NCBI GenBank assembly: GCA_002373595.1
Contig: DFKT01000091.1
Span: forward strand, 1,774-11,853
From: Lachnospiraceae bacterium UBA3638
GTDB lineage: Bacteria; Bacillota; Clostridia; Lachnospirales; Lachnospiraceae
Length of the DNA stretch: 10,080 nt
Direction of reading: 5' to 3'
Made by a program: the position numbers and the translations under genes. The notes under the pieces are model-generated. The model did not search any database. It worked only from the letters and a program-made list of their open reading frames with translations, and had not been told where the DNA came from. Below, piece after piece: positions 1 to 4,623 of the stretch (positions are counted from its first letter, which is position 1; each line of letters begins with the position of its first letter).

Positions 1-482
1 TTGTACTTCTTGCCGCTTCCGCAAGGGCAGGGATCATTGGGATATACCTTGTCGGGCTTAACGATGGTCATGGAAGCTTTCTGTTCCTTGTAGAGAGCCT
101 TTCTCTTATCCTCGTCAAAGATGGGCTCCCACTGGGGAAGGTTGTAAAGCCAGTCTGCTCCTGCAGCGACCATGTTCTTGTAGAGGAGCTCTTTGTCAAA
201 TCCAAGGTTAACCTTGGTATTCTCATCCATCTCCTCGATAGGATTCTTCTCCTTGAGGCTGTCGTTGATACCGTCAAGGAATCCGGTCATGGTCATGATA
301 TCTACGCCGTATTTATCGGCAAGCTCCTTGACGGTGCCGGTTACTACAGTATCCGGATCCTCGAGGAGTTTCTCATATATTCCCTTCTCGTCCTTAAAGT
401 ACTGTGTCCAGAGATTCTGAAGCTTTTTCTTCTCCTGGATCTCATCATAGGCAAGGCTATGCCACTCTTCCAAAAGTCCCAT
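1..482 (-). CDS. SEC-C motif protein, 3' end cut by window edge
   Basis: The reading frame is open from an ATG at 480-482 to the left edge, so the C-terminus is missing; 160 full codons are visible. The start is supported by an AGGAGG ribosome binding site at 491-496, eight bases upstream. The N-terminal ~145 residues are soluble, acidic and mostly helical, and I do not recognise a catalytic domain in them. Near the edge the protein has PNDPCPCGSGKKY (residues 148-160), the start of a SEC-C motif. That is the zinc-binding Cys-x-Cys...Cys-His/Cys module found at the C-terminus of SecA and of many small stand-alone proteins. The remaining Cys/His ligands would lie outside the window. In SecA this motif contacts SecB and ribosomes, but a role cannot be transferred to this protein. 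It is transcribed divergently from the downstream tRNA and has its own consensus promoter. Confidence 0.85.
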   Translation of the reverse strand, partial: MGLLEEWHSLAYDEIQEKKKLQNLWTQYFKDEKGIYEKLLEDPDTVVTGTVKELADKYGVDIMTMTGFLDGINDSLKEKNPIEEMDENTKVNLGFDKELLYKNMVAAGADWLYNLPQWEPIFDEDKRKALYKEQKASMTIVKPDKVYPNDPCPCGSGKKY

Positions 483-520
483 TTGAAATACCTCCTGTTA
501 ATTACAAAAACTATCAGTTA

Positions 521-549
521 AGTATATGCTTTTTTGCCCGTTTTTTCAA
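521..549 (-). promoter_or_regulatory. Promoter of the SEC-C gene
   Basis: On the minus strand a TTGAAA -35 box (544-549) is separated by exactly 17 bases from a TATACT -10 box (521-526). The expected start point lies about 15-20 bases upstream of the AGGAGG site. Only one substitution per box separates it from the sigma-A consensus. Confidence 0.65.
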
Positions 550-617
550 GGTTTGCAAGTAAAAACAGGGCGGTTTTGGGGGGTGCAAAATCCGCATGAA
601 ATTTTTGCATTTTTCTG

Positions 618-646
618 TTGACTTTTGGGTTTTATGATGGTATCAT
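618..646 (+). promoter_or_regulatory. Promoter of tRNA-Leu
   Basis: A TTGACT -35 box (618-623) and a TATCAT -10 box (641-646) are spaced by 17 bases, with the predicted start a few bases upstream of the tRNA 5' end at 666. The near-consensus boxes and the position fit a stable-RNA promoter. Confidence 0.65.
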
Positions 647-665
647 ATCGTTTGTTCGCAGATTT

Positions 666-749
666 GCGGGAGTGTCGGAATTGGTAGACGAGCAAGACTA
701 AGGATCTTGTGCTAGCAATAGCGTGCGGGTTCAAGTCCCGCCTTCCGCA
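666..749 (+). tRNA. tRNA-Leu (anticodon AAG)
   Basis: A full class II cloverleaf can be drawn. The acceptor stem is 666-672 with 742-748 (one G-U pair). The D stem is 675-677/689-691 around a GAATTGGTAGA loop. The anticodon stem is CAAGA/TCTTG (693-697/705-709) with loop CTAAGGA, giving anticodon AAG at 700-702. The long variable arm has a GCTA/TAGC stem (711-714/719-722). The T stem GCGGG/CCCGC (725-729/737-741) encloses TTCAAGT. The discriminator is A749 and CCA is not encoded. The long variable arm, A73 and G37 agree with leucine. An A at position 34 is unusual for a bacterial leucine CUY reader, where GAG is the common choice; A34 would be expected to need deamination to inosine to read CUC efficiently. 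Confidence 0.95.
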
Positions 750-753
750 TAAG

Positions 754-771
754 AAAAAGCCCCTGTATAAC
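754..771 (+). terminator. Left half of tRNA-Leu terminator, split by the inserted element
   Basis: AAAAAGCCCC followed by TGTATAAC lies four bases after the tRNA. The matching right half, TATATAAC then GGGGCT and a T tract, is at 1989-2010 on the far side of the 1217-bp element. Joining the halves with one copy of the 8-mer gives an AGCCCC/GGGGCT stem, an 8-base loop and ATTTTTTT, a classical intrinsic terminator. As it stands, the stem arms are more than 1.2 kb apart. Confidence 0.6.
764..771 (+). repeat. Left flanking direct repeat (probable target duplication)
   Basis: TGTATAAC abuts the left inverted repeat and matches TATATAAC at 1989-1996 in 7 of 8 positions, with the last six identical. 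This is the expected footprint of an 8-bp target site duplication that has since picked up one change. A 6-bp duplication (TATAAC) is the conservative reading. Confidence 0.55.
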
Positions 772-789
772 GCAATGTCGTTAAGTTAA
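772..789 (+). repeat. Left terminal inverted repeat of the element
   Basis: GCAATGTCGTTAAGTTAA matches the reverse complement of 1971-1988 (GCAATGTCATTAAGTTAG), with mismatches only at positions 9 and 18. Confidence 0.7.
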
Positions 790-808
790 TAAGTAGCAAG
801 GAAAAAAG

Positions 809-852
809 ATACCGCCAGGAAACCTTAAAACGAGTCCTTGGCGGTATTTTTA
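809..852. terminator. Hairpin just inside the left end of the element
   Basis: ATACCGCCA (809-817) pairs perfectly with TGGCGGTAT (839-847) and is followed by a T-rich run through 852. A-rich sequence precedes the left arm, so it could act in both directions. It lies 19 bases inside the left inverted repeat. It could replace the terminator that the insertion took from the tRNA, and it would also block read-through into the element. Confidence 0.55.
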
Positions 853-974
853 TACCCAGTAGCAAGTATGATTGCATTGCAAAAAGGCATGGGGTGTTTG
901 CTATGCCACACGATAGATAAGCCCAACAAAAATAGGGCACTGCCATACTGACGGCTACCGTACCAGATAGCTTA

Positions 975-983
975 TGTTATAAT
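975..983 (+). promoter_or_regulatory. Extended -10 promoter inside the element
   Basis: TGTTATAAT is a perfect extended -10 (TGn-TATAAT) reading rightwards. No convincing -35 box lies 17 bases upstream, which extended -10 promoters can tolerate. The next feature downstream is not a gene but a stem-loop and then a terminator at 1070-1112. Confidence 0.4.
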
Positions 984-988
984 GGATT

Positions 989-1112
989 AACACATCAGTA
1001 TGGGCTTACATGCCCATGTTTTCTATGTCAATATTATCATTATGACGCGATATTGTCAAGTTGCAAAACGCCCAGAAGATTACTACTTTACAAGATTTTG
1101 GGCTTTATTTTC
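989..1112 (+). ncRNA. Candidate small RNA of the element (about 120 nt)
   Basis: The stretch between the extended -10 and the 1070-1112 terminator has no ribosome binding site plus reading frame, but has successive foldable segments. These are ATGGGC/GCCCAT (1000-1005/1012-1017, 6-base loop), TGTCAATAT with ATATTGTCA (1026-1034/1050-1058, 8 of 9 pairs), and the terminator stem. The rest of the non-coding left arm (853-974) also has short hairpins: GGCAT/ATGCC at 886-907 and GCCC/GGGC near 921-938. A transcript would end next to the 3' end of the opposing DUF3800 gene. I recognise no known RNA family, so this is a structural inference only. Confidence 0.25.
1070..1112. terminator. Terminator downstream of the DUF3800 gene and candidate sRNA
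   Basis: GCCCAGAA (1070-1077) pairs with TTTTGGGC (1096-1103), including one G-U pair, and is followed on the plus strand by TTTATTTT. On the minus strand it lies about 40 bases after the DUF3800 stop codon, though its U tract is weaker in that direction. Confidence 0.45.
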
Positions 1113-1142
1113 TGATTATAACTAAATCGCCAATTTTTGATA

Positions 1143-1820
1143 TCACATTCCAAATTTTCTATATGGGAATTTTTCTTGTATCAAAAATTTATTCTTTAAT
1201 CTATCAGCATAAAGGTCATATCCGTATTCATATTTTGTCCAAACGGCGTTTGCTACATAATCGGCAGCTTGTATTACATATGCATCCTCTGAATCCGAAT
1301 CAAGATAGAGTACGTCTAAGTTAATATCCAAATCTTGTTCGTAGTTAAACTGAATTTTAATATAGTCAGCAAATGAATTAAGCGATGTGATCTTAGTAGT
1401 ATGATTGTCACACAGGATGTGTATTGTTGTTCCTGAATCCGCCTTTGATATCATACGCGTAAGTAATATTTTCGAAAGATAATTATACATTATATTTTTA
1501 TCTTTCATTAAAGTCTCTTTTGCATATTTTTTGTCCAGAACTATATACGAAATTGATACCTCTTTCGATGCGATACATTCTAAAATATGATACTTAACAC
1601 AAGGATGTGCGTCTTTAGCTTTTATTTCATGCGAATGCCCCTGAATGATTTCTGGAAACATTTGACGCGCAATGCCCAGTTTTCGTTCCATAATATTGTG
1701 AAGTGATTTATACGAATGCGTATCAATACATGCGATTACAAAATATCTCCCGGAAGAACCAAGATTGCCCGATTCATCAAATATAATGCATCGTTCATTG
1801 CGATAGGTGTACCTACTCAC
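1143..1820 (-). CDS. DUF3800 family protein, predicted RNase H-like fold
   Basis: The 225-residue protein opens with IIFDESGN (residues 12-19), the hallmark of the DUF3800 family, which has been placed in the RNase H-like superfamily. Conserved acidic positions recur where that fold needs metal ligands: D15/E16, E65 in HEIKAKD, D138 in LCDNH, and D187 in the QAADYVANAV segment near the C-terminus. The length is ordinary for the family, so it looks intact. The start is a GTG at 1818-1820. AAAGGAG lies six bases upstream, and the ATG two bases before the GTG is followed at once by TGA, so it cannot be used. It is the only gene of the inverted-repeat element. The family occurs widely near mobile and defence genes, but its biochemical activity is not established, and nuclease activity here is inference. 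Alternative roles include a helper of transposition or a defence cargo. Confidence 0.85.
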   Translation of the reverse strand: MSRYTYRNERCIIFDESGNLGSSGRYFVIACIDTHSYKSLHNIMERKLGIARQMFPEIIQGHSHEIKAKDAHPCVKYHILECIASKEVSISYIVLDKKYAKETLMKDKNIMYNYLSKILLTRMISKADSGTTIHILCDNHTTKITSLNSFADYIKIQFNYEQDLDINLDVLYLDSDSEDAYVIQAADYVANAVWTKYEYGYDLYADRLKNKFLIQEKFPYRKFGM

Positions 1821-1848
1821 ATTTTACTCCTTTAACAAGAATGAACTT

Positions 1849-1877
1849 ATTGTATCACATGTTTTCCTTACAAGAAA
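1849..1877 (-). promoter_or_regulatory. Promoter of the DUF3800 gene
   Basis: On the minus strand TGATACAAT forms an extended -10 (TACAAT at 1849-1854, TG at 1856-1857), with a weak TTTCTT -35 (1872-1877) at 17-base spacing. It sits between the right-end hairpin and the ribosome binding site, so the gene has its own promoter inside the element. Confidence 0.45.
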
Positions 1878-1920
1878 GGTATTATTCCTGTAAAATTTGA
1901 TTTTGGAATTATTACATCAC

Positions 1921-1961
1921 AAAAATCCACCCTAACCGTTTTCGGGTTTGGGTGGATTTTT
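1921..1961. terminator. Strong hairpin just inside the right end of the element
   Basis: AAAAATCCACCC (1921-1932) pairs over 12 bp without mismatch with GGGTGGATTTTT (1950-1961), and the top of the loop can pair further (AACCG with CGGGTT, one bulge). The A and T tails make it bidirectional. It sits nine bases inside the right inverted repeat and upstream of the DUF3800 promoter, so it should insulate the gene from outside transcription. Confidence 0.75.
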
Positions 1962-1970
1962 ATGTTTTGT

Positions 1971-1988
1971 CTAACTTAATGACATTGC
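1971..1988 (-). repeat. Right terminal inverted repeat of the element
   Basis: Read on the minus strand this is GCAATGTCATTAAGTTAG, matching the left end at 16 of 18 positions. The adjoining GGGGC (1997-2001) also mirrors GCCCC at 759-763. That pairing is better explained as the split tRNA terminator than as part of the element. Confidence 0.7.
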
Positions 1989-2010
1989 TATATAACGGGG
2001 CTATTTTTTT
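1989..2010 (+). terminator. Right flanking repeat and right half of the split tRNA terminator
   Basis: TATATAAC (1989-1996) is the second copy of the flanking 8-mer. It is followed by GGGGCT and ATTTTTTT, the descending arm and U tract expected for the tRNA-Leu terminator whose ascending arm is at 758-763. Confidence 0.55.
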
Positions 2011-2020
2011 GCACATTTTT

Positions 2021-2127
2021 AAGGAGAACTATGGCAATTATATAGAACAAAGCAACCGGACAATATGAAAAGATATCTCAGCACATCATGAGACTTTTGT
2101 TGATCGGAAAAATTTATACATCTGGTA
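2021..2127 (+). other. Possible remnant of a small gene
   Basis: AAGGAG (2021-2026) sits five bases before an ATG at 2031, but the frame reads MAII and then stops at TAG (2043-2045). Beyond the stop the same frame continues with protein-like sequence, NKATGQYEKISQ, through about 2127 before running into the antisense of the next gene. This could be a decayed gene start or chance. Apart from this, a weak terminator and the element's right end, I see nothing in 1823-2148. Confidence 0.15.
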
Positions 2128-2137
2128 TAGCATCTTC

Positions 2138-2158
2138 AAAAAACCTGATCAGTCCAGG
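2138..2158 (-). terminator. Weak terminator at the end of the hydrolase gene
   Basis: On the minus strand CCTG and CAGG (2155-2158 with 2144-2147) form a short stem whose loop contains the TGA stop codon of the hydrolase gene, followed by TTTTTT (2143-2138). The stem is only 4 bp, so efficiency is doubtful. Confidence 0.35.
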
Positions 2159-2700
2159 AATTTGTCGCTGATCGCCATTACATCTTTCAGGATGTCTATA
2201 TCCGTCAGTACATCCCCGGTTTCTATCGAATGATTTGCCTTCGGATATACATGCAAAGGAATGCCTTTCTCTTCCGCTCTTTTGCGAGCCTCCTCAACAG
2301 CGGCGACAGGATCTTCATCCCCCATAAATGCAACAACTCTGTCCGTGGCATATTCATAAGCTTCAAGCACGGGCGTGTACCATATCTGATATGGATTCAG
2401 ACCTTTCTCAGCGGCATATCTCGCTCCCACAATGGTCCCGAAGCTCTTTTCGATAAACGCTACCGAGTCGTATTCATCAAAATCCAATTCATCAAGGTGT
2501 TCCGTCGCATAAGCAAATGCCTTTCCCGCAACAGCATTCATTTCTTCCTTGCTGCGGTAATTCACTCCGTCAAAAAATCTGTCATAATCAACAGATATCA
2601 CATCATACCCTTTCTTTACCGCTATCTTGGAAGCATAATGAAGCAAGGGTTTATCCTTGGTATAGCCTGTCCCGGGTAAAATGATCGCAAGTTTCTTCAT
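2149..2700 (-). CDS. Small alpha/beta hydrolase
   Basis: The 183-residue protein has the layout of a compact alpha/beta hydrolase. It opens with a beta strand and an oxyanion-type LPGTGYTKDKPLL segment (residues 8-20). The nucleophile elbow is EKSFGT, with S86 as the likely nucleophile. GDEDP (127-131) places D130 as the acid, and NHSIE puts H157 as the base. The elbow has Lys instead of Gly before the serine (KSFG rather than GxSxG), as in some small hydrolases. There is no signal peptide, so it should be cytosolic. The substrate cannot be told: a deacetylase or esterase is possible in a sugar-using neighbourhood. It starts at ATG 2698-2700 behind GAGAGG, 45 bp after the membrane-protein gene, and is probably the last gene of that transcript. 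Confidence 0.75.
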   Translation of the reverse strand: MKKLAIILPGTGYTKDKPLLHYASKIAVKKGYDVISVDYDRFFDGVNYRSKEEMNAVAGKAFAYATEHLDELDFDEYDSVAFIEKSFGTIVGARYAAEKGLNPYQIWYTPVLEAYEYATDRVVAFMGDEDPVAAVEEARKRAEEKGIPLHVYPKANHSIETGDVLTDIDILKDVMAISDKFLD

Positions 2701-2745
2701 GATACAATCCTCTCACATTACATATTCAGATTTATAAAAGTCGGA

Positions 2746-3456
2746 TCACTTAAGATACTCTACGAAATCAACAAAACTCTTGAGCCAAAGGGTTCCGAAA
2801 AAGATCACTTCCGCCCAGTGAACCATAACCTCGGGCTCCATGCTCTTAGATGAGCGAAGCTTCTCCCAGCAGTCGCTGATAACGCATACGAGCAGAAGGG
2901 CTATAAGATACCGGCAGATATTAACGGTGCCGGAAAAGATCCATATCATAAATGCCAGGATCGTCGCAATGACGATAACAGGAATATACCATTTCGAAAA
3001 CTTCTTAAAAGTAAGAGCTCCGAGCATGAGTATCATCATCGGTATAAGGACCTGAACATATGAGAGCAGATCGCTCGCCCAGTATGCCAGTCCCGCAGTC
3101 CACTTGAATCCGAATGTATCATCCCTTAATCTGAAGAGATAATCAAAATCCGAAAGTTTGGAGAGATATGATATCGAAAGATGCGGCACAAAAGCTGCAT
3201 ACATTACAATAAATCTCGTCAGGCTTCCAAACTTCCAGCGTCTCATGACAAGCAGACATACTGCTGTGACAGCCGAGAAAATGAGCGCTCCGGATATAGC
3301 GGAAGTCACTTTAAAACTCTTAGATGTAAAACCATACTCGACAAAAGCAAACGCCAGTATCGTGATGATCACAGCGGAAAGGACTATCTTGTAGCTTTCC
3401 CCGAACAGCTCCTTGGGAGTCTTATTCGGGAGTCTGAAACTTTTCTTTTCTTTCAT
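2746..3456 (-). CDS. Polytopic membrane protein of unknown function
   Basis: This 236-residue protein has a basic, soluble N-terminus (residues 1-22) and about six or seven hydrophobic spans, near 23-41, 51-70, 80-92, 128-148, 156-174, 181-195 and 211-226. I do not recognise its family. Its ATG (3454-3456) overlaps the stop of the preceding membrane-protein gene in an ATGA, and the nearest GGAG is too far upstream (about 16 bases) to act well, so translational coupling is likely. The tight coupling suggests the two membrane proteins act together, perhaps as a complex. The hydrophobic charge pattern resembles envelope or glycan-handling integral proteins, but no catalytic motif is visible. Confidence 0.7.
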   Translation of the reverse strand: MKEKKSFRLPNKTPKELFGESYKIVLSAVIITILAFAFVEYGFTSKSFKVTSAISGALIFSAVTAVCLLVMRRWKFGSLTRFIVMYAAFVPHLSISYLSKLSDFDYLFRLRDDTFGFKWTAGLAYWASDLLSYVQVLIPMMILMLGALTFKKFSKWYIPVIVIATILAFMIWIFSGTVNICRYLIALLLVCVISDCWEKLRSSKSMEPEVMVHWAEVIFFGTLWLKSFVDFVEYLK

Positions 3457-4556
3457 ATTACACCCGAACTTTCTCCAAAGATGCAGATTATATCAAACAT
3501 TATCATTATGAGAAGAAGAGCATATCCGTAGAGCCTGTTCTTCTTTTCGTAGTAATTCATCTGGTAGAAAACACCGCAGAAAGCGGCAAGGCTTAAAACT
3601 ATGCATCCGACATGCGCTCCGTTACCCGAGACGCCGGGGATCACGCGGAGTATGAGACAGTAAATTACGGACAGACCGAGTACCACTGTCATCATTATCT
3701 GCGATATGGTAAGCCAGCCTCCCGTTCTGAGGAGGATCGCCAGTACCACGAGCAGAAGGACTACGGCAGGGAATATCTCCGCCTGTATAAAGTCGATCCT
3801 GATAATGGAATCCGCAGTATAATTGCCCGGTGCCGACATAAACGCGATAACGCCCGCAGCGGATCCGGCAGCACCGAGTATCATTCTCTTCTTGATATAT
3901 TTGTGGAGGAGGAGCCTGTCCAGAACCATGGAAAACAGCGCTGTAAACAGGCATATCACACCATAGGAAGCGTTAAATGCTCCGGCCAAAAGACCGCAGG
4001 CAAAGATAAATATGCCTTCCTTGGTTGAGGGTTCCTCTCTGAACTCATCGAGAAGCCTGCAGTAATACATCACAAACAACAGCATGAATATCGCGGGAAG
4101 GAAATATAACACGGTTCCAAACTCCCAGAAATAGCTGAGTTCCCACGTATCATTAAGCGCTATGAGTATCGAAAGTGCAAATGTGGTAAAGAAAAATCTC
4201 TGTCTCTTGCCGGTAACGGTCAGACATATGAGTACTGCCACGGAGAGCATGAGCAGAGTGTTAAAGATATTCGCAAAGCCCTCTCCCGCAAGAAGAACAA
4301 GTTGCAATACAGCAAGCCCTATCATACTTCCGCCGGAATTCTTAAAGCAGTATGACAGATTGGCAAATATATCGGAAATCGACTTTAGATCCTCACCTGT
4401 AGACATATTCTTAAGGTAATCAAGATCCTCAAGTCTGAAGAAATATTTACGCTGATGGTAGAAAATAATCCCTCCGAGCAAGAGTGCTCCGAGAGCCAGG
4501 AATACTTTCATTCCCGTAGAAGTTCTGACGTTTTCTTCGATTCCGTTTTCTTTCAT
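3453..4556 (-). CDS. DUF6056-like polytopic membrane protein
   Basis: This 367-residue protein has roughly ten membrane spans. Features resembling the DUF6056 group of membrane proteins are an acidic loop after the first span (RLEDLDYLKN, residues 41-50), SYFWEFGTVLYFLP in the middle (141-154), and SAPGNYTADS (241-250) after a hydrophobic segment. That group is often considered glycosyltransferase- or polymerase-like but has no proven activity. The protein is on the short side for that group. The chosen ATG (4554-4556) has no recognisable Shine-Dalgarno sequence; M16 (MKVFLALG) is an alternative and is not better supplied. A promoter and a 5' stem-loop lie directly upstream, so this is likely the first gene of its own transcript, followed by the coupled 236-residue membrane protein. 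Confidence 0.7.
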   Translation of the reverse strand: MKENGIEENVRTSTGMKVFLALGALLLGGIIFYHQRKYFFRLEDLDYLKNMSTGEDLKSISDIFANLSYCFKNSGGSMIGLAVLQLVLLAGEGFANIFNTLLMLSVAVLICLTVTGKRQRFFFTTFALSILIALNDTWELSYFWEFGTVLYFLPAIFMLLFVMYYCRLLDEFREEPSTKEGIFIFACGLLAGAFNASYGVICLFTALFSMVLDRLLLHKYIKKRMILGAAGSAAGVIAFMSAPGNYTADSIIRIDFIQAEIFPAVVLLLVVLAILLRTGGWLTISQIMMTVVLGLSVIYCLILRVIPGVSGNGAHVGCIVLSLAAFCGVFYQMNYYEKKNRLYGYALLLIMIMFDIICIFGESSGVI

Positions 4557-4565
4557 AATAAATGA

Positions 4566-4589
4566 GGAATATGCCTAATCGCATATTCC
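4566..4589 (-). promoter_or_regulatory. Stem-loop at the 5' end of the membrane-gene transcript
   Basis: GGAATATGC (4566-4574) and GCATATTCC (4581-4589) form a perfect 9-bp stem with a 6-base loop. It lies about 7 bases after the -10 box, so it would form at the mRNA's 5' terminus, 10 bases before the start codon. No U tract follows, so it is a poor terminator for kdgK. A role in mRNA stability or translation is more plausible. Confidence 0.45.
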
Positions 4590-4594
4590 CCATA

Positions 4595-4623
4595 ATTTTA
4601 CTTACTTATTAAATTATTGTCAA
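4595..4623 (-). promoter_or_regulatory. Promoter of the membrane-protein/hydrolase group
   Basis: On the minus strand a perfect TTGACA -35 (4618-4623) is separated by 17 bases from a TAAAAT -10 (4595-4600). The -35 directly follows the kdgK TAA stop. This would make the three downstream genes a transcription unit that can be expressed without the kdu operon. Confidence 0.6.

Larger units (their letters stand above)
772..1988. mobile_element. Inverted-repeat-bounded element carrying a DUF3800 gene, no transposase
   Basis: The element is 1217 bp. Its ends are 18-bp inverted repeats beginning GCAATGTC (772-789 and 1971-1988), identical at 16 of 18 positions and flanked by an 8-bp near-perfect direct repeat. 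Inside are one gene (DUF3800, minus strand), a hairpin with a T-rich flank just inside each end, and about 350 bp of structured non-coding DNA at the left. No transposase, integrase or reverse transcriptase frame is present, so if mobile it would have to be moved in trans by a relative with the same ends. Its GC is visibly lower than its surroundings: 17 of 60 bases are G/C at 1501-1560, against 33 of 60 at 6901-6960 in the kduD gene. The 8-bp duplication size is shared by several IS families, and I cannot assign it to one. Confidence 0.6.

Noticed and set aside
853..974. CRISPR array, or a group II intron or IS110-like bridge RNA region
   Set aside because: There are no regularly spaced repeats, no reverse transcriptase and no IS110-type transposase; only short unrelated hairpins are visible.
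1061..1324. Plus-strand 87-codon frame inside the element
   Set aside because: It overlaps the DUF3800 coding sequence in antisense, crosses a terminator hairpin and has no ribosome binding site.
759..2001. Longer 31-bp terminal inverted repeat including GCCCC/GGGGC
   Set aside because: The middle eight bases match only 4 of 8 as an inverted repeat but 7 of 8 as a direct repeat, which fits a target duplication inside a split terminator better.
4566..4589. Terminator for the kdu operon
   Set aside because: The stem is good, but neither strand has a proper U tract after it, and it lies immediately after a promoter -10 rather than after the operon's last stop.
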